A stretch of DNA of 37,638 bases from Verrucomicrobiota bacterium (GTDB lineage Bacteria > Verrucomicrobiota > Verrucomicrobiia > Chthoniobacterales > JAFAMB01): assembly GCA_019239825.1 (NCBI GenBank), contig JAFAZK010000012.1, positions 1-37,638 on the forward strand, read 5' to 3'. Below are positions 1 through 10,845 of the stretch, piece after piece. The first letter of the stretch is position 1. Each line of letters starts with the position of its first letter. The translations under genes were made by a program, and so were the position numbers. A model generated the notes under the pieces. That model made no database searches. It had not been told where the DNA came from and was given only the letters and a program-made list of their open reading frames with translations.

Positions 1-265
1 CGGCTAAAAATCGCGCGCATCCGTGGGAGCGACCTAAAACCGGAACCGGGGAGATGTGTCAGTACAGTGAGGCAACTCGCTATCCGATTTGAAGACCCGT
101 TCGTCTTCAGGCGATTGGCTTCGTCAATTATTCGATTGTTGCGTCCCGCGTATCTAGCCACCGAAGATATGCCTGCTCCTACGGAGCTTGGCCTAATTTC
201 TTGCTGATGAGCTAGAAAGATTACGCTGCTACCGAGCTGACCTTCGGCCTTATAAACACAAGACA
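1..265. other. Intergenic left edge, no gene seen
   Basis: I see no credible coding region here. The stretch lies downstream of the minus-strand bactofilin pair and contains one copy of the AGCTCCGNAGGAGC repeat family on the minus strand at 167-192. The rest shows no structure I can name. Confidence 0.6.
167..192 (-). repeat. AGCTCCGTAGGAGC-type intergenic repeat copy
   Basis: Read on the minus strand this is AGCTCCGTAGGAGC, a short imperfect palindrome. The same core recurs at 8714, 8764, 37560 and 37611. This copy lacks the exact ACATCTTTATAGC tail and has GGCATATC instead, so it is a diverged member. Confidence 0.55.
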
Positions 266-1093
266 CTAAACAGGCGCGAGCGTGAAATCTGTCCCGGCGT
301 CCGAATCATGATCATGATCAGACTCGTGGTTATCCGGGGCTGCCTTCAACAGGTCGCCTTGAACCATCGTCGGTTGACCGATTGTCAATTCACCGGAGAA
401 CTCACCTCCGCGATCTACCAAAAAACTTTTGGCGTTAACCGTCCCACGCAGCACGCCTCCTTTTTTCACTACTACTTTGCCGCTGGAAAGAATCCGACCG
501 GACATCGTTCCCTCTACTTCTATCAACTCGCCTCGAAGCGGGCGCACTAGCTCCACTTCAGATTTTTTATCTATTACGACGTGTTTACTTTCGAGGCTAC
601 CGCTGAGCTTGCCCTTAAGCTTGATGCGCAAGACGGTTGCGCAGATCAAACTGCCACGCATGTGTCCCTGGATCTCAGCGACCTCGCAAATCGCACGATT
701 ACTATTAAGATCCCCCTTCGAGGTAATCACCAACGAGCCGCGAGTCCTGATCGAACGACTATAAGATCCAACGATCTTGTAATCCTGCAGGTCAATATAT
801 GCTCCGCAAAGCGGACAAATGGTAGAAGTTGCGTTACGGCCAACCTCTCGCCGACCGTTACATTCAAAGCAGCGGGCGACAAACGTCCGTTGAACACCCA
901 GCAGACCTTCAACCTTCTCAAAAAGTGTCGGCTCTTTAGGGCCAGCCGGCACCGGGCCAGGCAGCCGGCCGCTTTTTGCGATTTGGATGTACCCACTGCA
1001 CTTGCGGCAGTAAGTCGACTTCGCCAGCTCGGGCTCTAGCTGAATGTTACCGCAGTGAGGACATTGAACTTCTACTCGTCCTTTTGCAGCCAC
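266..1093 (-). CDS. Bactofilin-like protein with two N-terminal zinc ribbons
   Basis: This 275-residue protein starts with two CxxC...CxxC zinc-ribbon modules (Cys 11/14/29/32 and Cys 75/78/93/96). A repetitive Gly/Val/Leu-rich segment of about residues 105-245 follows, typical of the bactofilin right-handed beta-helix (polymer-forming cytoskeletal family). Bactofilins polymerise without nucleotide and scaffold cell-shape or envelope proteins. The C-terminus is rich in His and Asp (HESDHDHDSD), a possible extra metal-binding tail. It lies 11 bp downstream of a second bactofilin on the same strand, so the two are probably co-transcribed and may co-polymerise. The fold is inferred from repeat pattern and neighbour. 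The zinc ribbons are seen directly. The role of the zinc modules (nucleic-acid or protein contact) is unknown. Confidence 0.8.
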   Translation of the reverse strand: MAAKGRVEVQCPHCGNIQLEPELAKSTYCRKCSGYIQIAKSGRLPGPVPAGPKEPTLFEKVEGLLGVQRTFVARCFECNGRREVGRNATSTICPLCGAYIDLQDYKIVGSYSRSIRTRGSLVITSKGDLNSNRAICEVAEIQGHMRGSLICATVLRIKLKGKLSGSLESKHVVIDKKSEVELVRPLRGELIEVEGTMSGRILSSGKVVVKKGGVLRGTVNAKSFLVDRGGEFSGELTIGQPTMVQGDLLKAAPDNHESDHDHDSDAGTDFTLAPV

Positions 1094-1104
1094 TCAGTAC
1101 CTCT

Positions 1105-1674
1105 TTATCGCGGGGCGCCGACTTCTTGCGGTTTTTCCTTCGTCCCCAGCTCTTTCAGCATCCCTTTGTTCGGGCTCACTTCCGACTTACCAACGAAGGT
1201 CGCACCTTCCTCAATGATTAGACGAGCCGCACGCAAATCACCGATCAATTGCGACCGAGACCGCAGCTCGCAACGTTCATTAACAGTGATATTGCCATGC
1301 ACTTTACCCATGACAATCACCGATTTAGCTTTGACTTCACCGTGCACATCCCCGCTCTCTCCCACCGTTAAGATCCCATCGTTCGAACTAATCTCCCCCT
1401 CGAGCTTACCATCAAAGGTAAACTCATTAGCGAATTTTATGGAGCCCTTTATTTCGACGTCGTTTGCTAAGGAGTTCTTATTTGCTTGATCTGCCATAAC
1501 GGAGTTTTTTGGTGTTAGAGGTTTTGGTTCTGAGGCCTTGAGAGGTTGCGGAGTTGATTCCCCGGATTCAGTCTCCTCATTACTCGGGCCTGATCCTGGT
1601 TTTTGGGGGATAAACTTCTTGAGCACGGTCGCAACTATGGATTTGTCGATTGGATTGTCAACGCCGAACGGCAA
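1105..1674 (-). CDS. Bactofilin (polymer-forming cytoskeletal protein)
   Basis: The 189-residue product has a Pro/Ser/Glu-rich, probably disordered N-terminal arm (about residues 1-60). A compact bactofilin domain follows at about 70-175, with the regular beta-helix pattern (IKGSIKF, GKLEGEIS, GDVHGEVKAKSVIVMGKVHG). Bactofilins form non-polar filaments on the inner membrane face. An internal ATG at 1497 (MADQANKNS) would give a 131-residue protein close to the compact size of the family. Neither start has a strong ribosome-binding site, so the long start is uncertain. It is the first gene of the pair with the zinc-ribbon bactofilin downstream. Confidence 0.88.
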   Translation of the reverse strand: MPFGVDNPIDKSIVATVLKKFIPQKPGSGPSNEETESGESTPQPLKASEPKPLTPKNSVMADQANKNSLANDVEIKGSIKFANEFTFDGKLEGEISSNDGILTVGESGDVHGEVKAKSVIVMGKVHGNITVNERCELRSRSQLIGDLRAARLIIEEGATFVGKSEVSPNKGMLKELGTKEKPQEVGAPR

Positions 1675-1770
1675 CGAAATTGCCGCCAGATCGCTGTTTT
1701 AGAGCAACGCGGAACTTTCTCACAAGAATGTACCATCGAAGTTAGTTAACCTGGTGCGCGGCTTGGACTT

Positions 1771-1854
1771 GTGAAAAGTGAAAGGTGAAAATCGAGAAGC
1801 GATAAGCGCTGTCGCCGTTCGATAGGTTTTCGGTTGTCACCGTCCACTTTTCAC
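1771..1854. repeat. Heptamer microrepeat hairpin
   Basis: From 1771 the unit GTGAAAA is repeated in strict 7-bp phase (1771, 1778, 1785). From about 1827 a complementary tract of 7-mers ends in TTTTCAC at 1848-1854. The two tracts can pair into a hairpin. The right tract runs into the stop codon of the flavin disulfide reductase gene, which ends at 1851. It may double as a transcription end for that gene. Confidence 0.7.
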
Positions 1855-3248
1855 GCTTCTGCGAGCTCCTCCGCAGGATATGTCCAGATCTCGCTTAATG
1901 TCGGGTGATAGTGCGGAATCGAAGCCAAGTCTGACGCCGTTGCCCGGAAATGCATCGCGACTACAATTTCGTGTATTAGTTCGGCTACTTCAGGACCTAC
2001 CGCCGCTCCACCTAGAATCTCGCCGCTTTTTGCATCCACGATGAGTTTCACGAAACCTTCTGGTTCTCCGAGCACTAAACTCTTGCCGTGATCAGCAAAT
2101 GGATAACTCGCAGTCCGAACCGGAATGTTTAGGTTAACTGCTTCGCGCTGAGTCAATCCCACAAACGCGAGCTGAGGATGCGAAAAGACGGCAAACAGAT
2201 GGAGCCGATAGTCAATCCTGCCCAACTCTTTTCCTTCGAGTAATCTTTGAGCATTCTTTGCCGCCACGACCGCTTGCTCAATCGCGATATGCACAACCTC
2301 GTAGAGCCCAGTTACATCGCCCGCGGCGAATAGATGGGGTTGAGAAGATTGCATGCGGTCATTCACCTGGATCGCCCCGCTCGGCGAGAGTTCGACTCCG
2401 GCGGCTTTCAAATCCAAACCTGCAACCGCTGGCCGTCGACCTAGCGCATAGAAAAGTTCATTGGCTGCAACTCGTCGCTCGACACCATCGTGAAGGAAAT
2501 AGACCGCCTTTTCTCCTTTCTCGGCTGCAACCCTCAACAACTTTGTGTCACAAATCATCTCCACACCTTGGTGCCGCAAGGCTTCCGTTAAGGCCCCGGA
2601 GACATCGGTATCTGCCTCTTTAAGAAATTGGCGGCTCCTTTGGATCACCGTCACTTTGGAACCGAGAGAGCTATAGAAGGTCGCAAATTCGAGTGCGATC
2701 GCGCCTCCCCCTAAAATAACCACCGAAGAAGGAACGACGTCCGAATCAAGAGCCAAATCGCTATGCAGGAAACCGGTCTCAACCAGCCCTGGAATTTCGA
2801 GGACGTTCAACTCAGAGCCAGTTGCAATCAGCCCAAAACGGAACCGGACGTGGGTCTCTTTACCGTCAGAGGTTACCAATCGCAGCTCGTGCGGAGACAA
2901 GAATGAGGCGTGGGCGCGAACAAACTCAAATTTTCCGTCCTCAAGCTGCGAACGCCGGTAACCGGCAAACTCTGCAATCAGTCTGCGCTTACGTTCCCGA
3001 ATAACACCGGCATCGTAACCAATCTGGCCAGCCATCAAACCGAACTCTTTCGCTCGTCGCAAGGTGAGAAACCGATTCGCCGATTCCAGGATAGTCTTGC
3101 TTGGCATGCAACCCCGCAGGATACAAAGTCCACCAACTTCAGCGCCCCCCTCGACACAGATGGTTCGCAAGCCAAGCCGGCTGGCCGTGGCGGCCGCGCC
3201 ATAACCAGCGCTGCCCCCTCCAATTACCGCAAAATCATATTCCGTCAT
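1851..3248 (-). CDS. Class I FAD disulfide reductase (dihydrolipoyl dehydrogenase-like)
   Basis: This 465-residue flavoprotein has the full class I pyridine-nucleotide disulfide reductase layout. An FAD dinucleotide fold is at residues 6-14 (VIGGGSAGY). The redox-active CILRGC pair is at Cys42/Cys47. A second NAD(P) dinucleotide motif is VILGGGAIALEFA, the FAD motif LFAAGDVTG follows, and a C-terminal dimerisation domain ends in HYHPTLSE, with the catalytic His and Glu. It would pass electrons from NAD(P)H through FAD and the disulfide to a thiol substrate. No E1, E2 or lipoyl-domain gene is adjacent, so the acceptor cannot be assigned. Lpd, soluble transhydrogenase and mercuric-reductase-like enzymes all share these motifs. 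It is divergent from gyrB, with a 193-bp shared intergenic region. Confidence 0.88.
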   Translation of the reverse strand: MTEYDFAVIGGGSAGYGAAATASRLGLRTICVEGGAEVGGLCILRGCMPSKTILESANRFLTLRRAKEFGLMAGQIGYDAGVIRERKRRLIAEFAGYRRSQLEDGKFEFVRAHASFLSPHELRLVTSDGKETHVRFRFGLIATGSELNVLEIPGLVETGFLHSDLALDSDVVPSSVVILGGGAIALEFATFYSSLGSKVTVIQRSRQFLKEADTDVSGALTEALRHQGVEMICDTKLLRVAAEKGEKAVYFLHDGVERRVAANELFYALGRRPAVAGLDLKAAGVELSPSGAIQVNDRMQSSQPHLFAAGDVTGLYEVVHIAIEQAVVAAKNAQRLLEGKELGRIDYRLHLFAVFSHPQLAFVGLTQREAVNLNIPVRTASYPFADHGKSLVLGEPEGFVKLIVDAKSGEILGGAAVGPEVAELIHEIVVAMHFRATASDLASIPHYHPTLSEIWTYPAEELAEA

Positions 3249-3351
3249 TTGTCAGAATGCGATAATGTCAACTGGCCCAATGGGAGCGTCAATCATTCAA
3301 AATCTTGCGGTGCCACTCCTCCGAACTACAATCTGTTGCATAGATCCCAGC

Positions 3352-3380
3352 TTGCAAAAAGAGGTTGCTCCGCGTACACT
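3352..3380 (+). promoter_or_regulatory. Candidate gyrB promoter
   Basis: TTGCAA at 3352-3357 and TACACT at 3375-3380 are separated by 17 bp. Each matches the sigma-70 consensus at four of six positions. A transcript starting near 3387 would have a leader of about 55 nt. This is a motif match only. Confidence 0.4.
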
Positions 3381-3402
3381 AAAGGCTCAAGTTTCGCCCT
3401 GA

Positions 3403-5967
<2,565 letters not shown>

Positions 5968-5970
5968 CGC

Positions 5971-6047
5971 GTTCGAGGTTCACCGTTCGCAGTTCGCAGT
6001 GCACCGTTTGATGATGCGAACCGCAAACCGTGAACGGCGGACGGCGA
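5971..6047 (+). repeat. Heptamer microrepeat hairpin between gyrB and gyrA
   Basis: The gap is made almost entirely of 7-mers in phase. The left tract is GTTCNNN-like (5971-6005), the right tract NNNGAAC-like (about 6016-6047). Segment 5978-5997 pairs with 6016-6035 at 17 of 20 positions around an 18-nt loop. It ends 9 bp before the gyrA ATG, so it would be transcribed into the gyrBA message. Confidence 0.75.
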
Positions 6048-6056
6048 ATTATTCAA

Positions 6057-8633
6057 ATGCCTGATCCCAACGAAAAAGTCGAAGCCGTCAATGTCGCGGA
6101 GGAGATGTCGAAATCGTTCCTCGACTATTCGATGTCCGTCATTATCTCTCGCGCCCTGCCCGATGCTCGCGACGGTTTAAAACCTTCTCAACGCCGGATC
6201 CTCTATGCCATGCAGGGCCTCGGCGTGCTGCCCAATCGCAAGCATACCAAGTGCGCAAAGATCGTCGGTGAGACGATGGGTAACTACCATCCTCATGGCG
6301 ACATGGCGATTTATCCGACGCTCGTTCATATGGCCCAACCCTGGGCGATGCGCGACGTATTGATTGAAGGCCAAGGCAATTTCGGCTCGATGGACGGAGA
6401 TCCACCGGCGTCGATGCGGTACACCGAAGCCCGGCTAACGCACCTTGGGGCGGTCCTTATGGAGGATATGGACCGGGAAACCGTGGATTTCGTTCCTAAT
6501 TATGACGAGACCACGGAGGAGCCGACCGTCTTCCCCGCGGCGTTCCCGAACTTGTTGGTAAATGGCGGTACTGGCATCGCCGTGGGGATGGCTACGAATA
6601 TTCCTCCTCACAATCTGGGAGAAGTTATCACCGGCGTCTGCGCATTGATCGATAATCCCGCGCTGACCGTCGACCAGCTGCTCGAGATTATCAAAGGACC
6701 CGATTTTCCCACCGGTTGTACCATCTACGGAGTTAGTGGCATTCGTCAGTACTTCGAGACCGGCCGGGGAATCGTCCGAGTCCGAGGCAAGGCCACCATC
6801 GAGGAAGGAAGGCAGAACCGGGAAACCCTGGTGATCAGCGAGATCCCTTATAACGTCAATCGAGCTGAGTTGATCAAGCGGATTGCCGCGCTGATTCAGG
6901 AAAAGGTGATCACGGACATCAGCGATATTCGCGATCTATCCGATGAGAACACCCGGATCGAGATCGAGCTCAAACGCGACGCCAACGCGAATGTGGTCCT
7001 GAATAACCTCTACAAGCATACCGCCTTAGAGAGCACTTTCGCGGTTAACATGCTCGCCATCGATCATGGGCGGCCGAAGCTACTGTCGGTCATCGAGGCT
7101 CTGCACTGTTACGTCGAACATCGGCGGGACGTCGTCCTCAGAAGAACTCGCTATTTACTCAGGCAAGCAGAGCAACGAGCCGAGACCTTGGAAGGCTATT
7201 TGATCGCTCTCGCCAATCTCGATGATTTTATCGATATCGTACGGAACTCCGCCAACCGCGAAGAAGCGCGGGTAAAATTGTTGGCCTACGAATTCAGTCA
7301 AAGCCAAGTCGAGCAGATCGGTATTCGCATCCGCAGCGCGGCGCGTTTGGTGGACGGCCGATATAGTTTTAGCGAACAGCAAGCAGATCAAATCCTTGAG
7401 CTGCGGCTCTATCAACTGACGGGATTGGAACGCGAGAAGCTCACTGACGAATACGGCGAGCTTCTTACCCGCATTGATGATCTGCTCGATATTTTGAATC
7501 GAGCTGACCGGGTGATGAACATCATCAAGGAAGAGCTCATAAAGGTTAAGGACAAATATGATTCAGCCAGGGTGACGCAAATCGTCCCGGCCGAGGGCGA
7601 CATCAACATCGAAGATCTTATCGCCAACGAGGGCTGCATCATCACGATCACTCACGGCGGCTATATTAAGCGGACAGCGGAAAGCGAGTTCCGAGCTCAA
7701 CGCCGGGGCGGTCGTGGAGTGATTGGAATGGCCACGCGCGAGGCACAGATGGAGGGCGAGGAAGGCGATTTCGTTGAACACCTTTTCACCGCGAGCACTC
7801 ACGATTCTCTGATGTTCTTTACCCAGAGCGGCCGCTGCTACGTAGAAAAGGTCTACGAGATTCCCGAAATGAGCCGGTCCTCAAAAGGACGTTCGATTGC
7901 GAACCTGCTGGAGTTGCGCCCTGAGGAGAAAATCGCAGCGACGTTGCGCATCGAAGCAAAAAAAGAAGAAGGCTCGACCGAAGAAACGACTTGGAATCCG
8001 AGCCTGCATATCATGTTCGCGACCCGGCACGGTCTTGTCAAAAAGACCAACCTTTCTGAGTTCGCTAACGTCCGCAAGGGAGGGATTATTGCGATTCAAA
8101 TCGAGGAGGACGACGAGTTAATCGACGCTTTGCTCACCAATGGCAGCGAAGAAGTCGTGCTCATAACCAAGCAAGGGATGAGCATCCGGTTCGGCGAAGA
8201 CGACGCTCGAGATATGGGACGGAACGCGATTGGTGTCTGGGGTATCCGGCCCGAGGCGGGAGACGAAGTTGTAGGTATCGCAAAGGTGGTTGCCGACGCC
8301 ACATTGCTTGTTGCCGGAGCCAACGGTATCGGGAAAAGAACCGACTTCGAGGAGTATCGTATTCAGTCTCGAGGCGGAAAGGGAATCATCACGATGAAGA
8401 CCGGCGACCGAACCGGCGAAGTGATTGGTGCGTTGTCCGTTCACGAGGCCGACGAAGTGATGCTTATCACTACCGGCGGTCAAATGGTTCGCCTGCGCGT
8501 CAGCGAAATCCGGGAGACCGGTAGGAACACGATGGGCGTAAAACTCATCAATCTCATTGAGGGTGAGAAGCTGCAGGATATTGCCCCCATCGTTTCCCAA
8601 GAGGATTTGGAATCGGAGGGCGAGGAGGCCTAG
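6057..8633 (+). CDS. gyrA: DNA gyrase subunit A
   Basis: GyrA is the DNA-breaking subunit of gyrase. With the ATG at 6057 (MPDPNEK) residue numbers align with E. coli: the catalytic Tyr is Tyr122 in RYTEAR and the resistance-determining helix falls at 80-88. A GTG at 6030 would extend the protein by nine residues that are translated heptamer repeat, so I reject it. The C-terminal beta-pinwheel DNA-wrapping domain carries the GyrA box QRRGGRG. An acidic tail (EDLESEGEEA) ends the protein. The usual quinolone-contact residues are replaced: Met83 for Ser and Pro87 for Asp. The length of 858 residues is normal for the family. It is probably co-transcribed with gyrB. Confidence 0.97.
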   Translation: MPDPNEKVEAVNVAEEMSKSFLDYSMSVIISRALPDARDGLKPSQRRILYAMQGLGVLPNRKHTKCAKIVGETMGNYHPHGDMAIYPTLVHMAQPWAMRDVLIEGQGNFGSMDGDPPASMRYTEARLTHLGAVLMEDMDRETVDFVPNYDETTEEPTVFPAAFPNLLVNGGTGIAVGMATNIPPHNLGEVITGVCALIDNPALTVDQLLEIIKGPDFPTGCTIYGVSGIRQYFETGRGIVRVRGKATIEEGRQNRETLVISEIPYNVNRAELIKRIAALIQEKVITDISDIRDLSDENTRIEIELKRDANANVVLNNLYKHTALESTFAVNMLAIDHGRPKLLSVIEALHCYVEHRRDVVLRRTRYLLRQAEQRAETLEGYLIALANLDDFIDIVRNSANREEARVKLLAYEFSQSQVEQIGIRIRSAARLVDGRYSFSEQQADQILELRLYQLTGLEREKLTDEYGELLTRIDDLLDILNRADRVMNIIKEELIKVKDKYDSARVTQIVPAEGDINIEDLIANEGCIITITHGGYIKRTAESEFRAQRRGGRGVIGMATREAQMEGEEGDFVEHLFTASTHDSLMFFTQSGRCYVEKVYEIPEMSRSSKGRSIANLLELRPEEKIAATLRIEAKKEEGSTEETTWNPSLHIMFATRHGLVKKTNLSEFANVRKGGIIAIQIEEDDELIDALLTNGSEEVVLITKQGMSIRFGEDDARDMGRNAIGVWGIRPEAGDEVVGIAKVVADATLLVAGANGIGKRTDFEEYRIQSRGGKGIITMKTGDRTGEVIGALSVHEADEVMLITTGGQMVRLRVSEIRETGRNTMGVKLINLIEGEKLQDIAPIVSQEDLESEGEEA

Positions 8634-8640
8634 AAGGCCT
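8626..8640 (+). terminator. Short hairpin at the gyrA stop codon
   Basis: AGGCCT at 8626-8631 and AGGCCT at 8635-8640 form a self-complementary 6-bp stem with a 3-nt loop overlapping the stop codon. There is no T-run after it, so an intrinsic terminator is only a weak possibility. Confidence 0.3.
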
Positions 8641-9224
8641 GGCAATAGACGACCTCCCGTGTTTGCGCATTGGATGTCTGGAGCCGGAATTCAGCACCGT
8701 ACGAGGCAGACCCAGCTCCGCAGGAGCGCAATCTTTGTAGCCACGCTGCCTCAAAATTAGGTCTAGCTCCGTAGGAACGGCATCTACCGGGATGTGTTCG
8801 GCGCCTAGCGTATGGGGAAGACTGGCCAGCCGGATTCCCGGCTAGATCACCATAATGGCTTCACGGACGTAGGAGCCGCGCAATACCATCATCCCCTTCG
8901 ATAGGTCCCTCCCTAAGGAGCTGGCTTCCGACCCTCTAATGCGGAGGCTGCGTTTCGGCCTTGTAATGAGCAAACGCAGAATTCCATTTACCGTTGCCAG
9001 GGCACCCCAGGCCAGATCGGTTTTTCGAAACTTTCGCGCCAATCAGACGCGCACCTAGATGGCGACATGTATAAATATAGCCAACAATTGTGCGATCTGG
9101 CGTTTAACAGTCATAATAGCGCCATTAAGACGCATATTCGAGCTCTTTCTGCTTTTTACAAAACTAAAAATTCTTTTGCGGTTGCCGACGCTCGTTTGCT
9201 CTTTAGAGTTTAGGCACTTCTGTT
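8634..9224. other. 591-bp intergenic region with repeat remnants
   Basis: No convincing gene is present. The left half holds AGCTCC-type repeat copies (8714-8742 and 8764-8788) and diverged inverted forms around 8850-8935. The right part (about 9060-9200) is AT-richer, as expected for the promoter region of the SprT-like gene. A possible TTGCCG/TAGAGT pair lies at 9182-9209. Confidence 0.6.
8714..8788 (+). repeat. Two AGCTCCGNAGGA-type repeat copies
   Basis: Copy one is at 8714-8742 (AGCTCCGCAGGAGCGCAATC then TTTGTAGCC) and a more diverged copy is at 8764-8788. They lie 50 bp apart, the same spacing as the copies at 37560 and 37611. Confidence 0.65.
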
Positions 9225-9674
9225 ATGGGAACGCGAAAGCGAAAACTGTCAGTCAAAAGGCTCCCGGTCCAACGCCAGCTTGAGCTTTCCCACGAGGGGC
9301 AATATTTCGACCTGCGAGCGCTGTTCGATAAGCTAAACGCTGAATATTTTAATGGCGCGCTTCGCGGCTACACCATCACTTGGGGACGCAAGCGAAGACT
9401 GCCTCCGAAAGAATATTTTGTTTTCGGAACGATCCAGGAAGAGGACCGTATCATTCGGATTCATCCGCTGCTCGATGCACCGTTTGTTCCTACCTGGTTT
9501 CTCGAATACGTCATCTATCACGAGATGCTTCACGCGGTTGTACCGGAGGAGGAAGATGCCACCGGTCGTCGCCGGATTCACACCGACGAATTCTATCGTC
9601 GGGAGCAACGGTTCCATTGCTACCAGAGGGCTCGTCGCTGGGAGGACGATAATCTGGATCGATTTCTGAGGTAG
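9225..9674 (+). CDS. SprT-like zinc metallopeptidase domain protein
   Basis: The 149-residue protein carries HEMLH at residues 99-103, the HExxH zinc-metallopeptidase motif, preceded by FLEYVIYHE. A further His at about 119 (RRIHTDEFYRRE) is a candidate third ligand. An N-terminal LFDKLNAEYFNGAL segment matches the start of SprT/SprT-like domains. Eukaryotic members (Spartan) cleave DNA-protein crosslinks. Bacterial single-domain versions are mostly uncharacterised. The basic N-terminus (GTRKRKLSVKR) would suit nucleic-acid contact. It lacks the C-terminal zinc ribbon of longer SprT proteins. cutA begins 13 bp downstream, so the two are likely co-transcribed. Confidence 0.8.
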   Translation: MGTRKRKLSVKRLPVQRQLELSHEGQYFDLRALFDKLNAEYFNGALRGYTITWGRKRRLPPKEYFVFGTIQEEDRIIRIHPLLDAPFVPTWFLEYVIYHEMLHAVVPEEEDATGRRRIHTDEFYRREQRFHCYQRARRWEDDNLDRFLR

Positions 9675-9687
9675 GAAGAGACGGATT

Positions 9688-10011
9688 ATGAGGGTCTTGG
9701 TGGCAACGTGCACCTTTCCAGAGCACGAGATCGCCTGGAGAATCTGCCGCGATGTGGTGGAAAAAGGGTTCGCCGCTTGCGCAACCCTGATACCGGCAGC
9801 CAAATCAATCTACCGTTGGAAAGGCGAAATCGAGACAGCCAACGAAACAGCGGTCCTCTTCAAGACCACTGAGAACCAGTTCGAGGCTCTTCAGAACTTT
9901 GTTCTGAAACAACACCCGTACGAAGTGCCGGAATTTGTGGCTTGGCCAGTGACCGATGGCTCACCGGACTACCTCGCCTGGGTGGAGGCAAGTACGAGGG
10001 AGAAGAAATAG
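9688..10011 (+). CDS. cutA: CutA1 divalent-cation tolerance protein
   Basis: The 107-residue length and the core SIYRWKGEIE followed by TAVLFKTT and HPYEVPEFVAWPV are diagnostic of CutA1. This is a very stable trimeric ferredoxin-like protein of the cytoplasm linked to copper and other divalent-cation tolerance. The biochemical role remains unclear for the family. The N-terminal strand MRVLVATCTFPEHEIAWRI is typical. It follows the SprT-like gene closely and converges on the skp gene, with a hairpin in the gap. Confidence 0.93.
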   Translation: MRVLVATCTFPEHEIAWRICRDVVEKGFAACATLIPAAKSIYRWKGEIETANETAVLFKTTENQFEALQNFVLKQHPYEVPEFVAWPVTDGSPDYLAWVEASTREKK

Positions 10012-10035
10012 TGTCGACCCTTTGATCTCGCCCGT

Positions 10036-10064
10036 CGGCGCTGAGGTCGTGGAGCCCAGCGCCG
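10036..10064. terminator. Hairpin between convergent cutA and skp
   Basis: CGGCGCTG at 10036-10043 and CAGCGCCG at 10057-10064 form a perfect 8-bp stem with a 13-nt loop. It lies between two convergent genes and could end transcription from either side. No T-run follows on the plus strand. Confidence 0.5.
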
Positions 10065-10093
10065 TCCAAAAACACCAAATAATCGGATCGCCT

Positions 10094-10789
10094 TTACGGC
10101 TTCTTACTCGGGCTCGGGAATCCACCCGGCTTCGTATTTACCGCCGGAGTATTCGATGCGCCCGGACTTTCCTTCTTACCAGCTGAAGGCGCAGCCGCCG
10201 GCCGATTCGCGTTCAACTTCGCGATCACCATGTCGCTGAAATCGATATCAGATCTGGCAAACAGCAACACAGGTGTGCCTAGAGCTGCGCTTTGCCCCGA
10301 TTTATCAAAAACCAAGTCGAAGTTCTGTGCCTTAACCTGGTCGGTCACAACCTTCATGATCTCTTCTACCAAGGCCGAAATCATGTGAGACTTCTCGTCT
10401 TGCAGCTGTTTTTGGCGAGTCGACCGAAAGTCCTGAATTTCCCGTTCTAGCCCATTGGTCTCCGCGATCTTTGAATCGCGCTCTTGGGCCTTCTGATCTT
10501 TGCTGGCGCCACTCAGGTCGGGCTTATTTAATTCCTCATTTAGCTTATTGATGGAATCAAGATTCTTCTTGTAGCTATCCATCCGCTGGTTCAGCTCGTC
10601 TTGGGCAGACCTTTGAGCCTCCTCTAGCTTTTGTTGCGCCTCTTGAGTTTTGTAGTAGCCCGCCATGACTTTAGACATGTCGATGGTACCGATTTTTAAC
10701 TCCGCTTTTGCTTGAGACAATACGCCAAAGCCCAAGCTGGCAGCGACGCAAGCCCCCACGACGAATGAGGATTTATTCATTATATTCAT
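10094..10789 (-). CDS. OmpH/Skp-family periplasmic chaperone
   Basis: Skp holds unfolded outer-membrane proteins in the periplasm and passes them to the BAM complex. The protein has a signal peptide (KSSFVVGACVAASLGFGVLS then AKA, cleavage before ELKIG), the family opening IGTIDMSKVMAGYYKTQEAQ, and a long charged helical region typical of the Skp tentacles. It ends in the strand VLLFARSDIDFSDMVIAKLN and a Pro/Ser-rich tail. I chose the ATG at 10789. A TTG at 10849 overlapping the bamA stop is also open but would put 20 polar residues before the signal peptide. The gene directly follows bamA on the minus strand, the usual bamA-skp order. Confidence 0.88.
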   Translation of the reverse strand: MNIMNKSSFVVGACVAASLGFGVLSQAKAELKIGTIDMSKVMAGYYKTQEAQQKLEEAQRSAQDELNQRMDSYKKNLDSINKLNEELNKPDLSGASKDQKAQERDSKIAETNGLEREIQDFRSTRQKQLQDEKSHMISALVEEIMKVVTDQVKAQNFDLVFDKSGQSAALGTPVLLFARSDIDFSDMVIAKLNANRPAAAPSAGKKESPGASNTPAVNTKPGGFPSPSKKP

Positions 10790-10845
10790 TACTAACAATG
10801 GATGGACTCTCCGGTTTGAGTGAGACGCCCCCGGGCCAATCCCGT

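Noticed and set aside
6030..6056. Extended GyrA start at GTG 6030
   Set aside because: The extra nine codons are heptamer repeat, and the ATG at 6057 gives exact agreement with E. coli residue numbers.
8842..9042. 66-codon minus-strand open frame after gyrA
   Set aside because: It is a translation of diverged intergenic repeats with no recognisable domain or ribosome-binding site.
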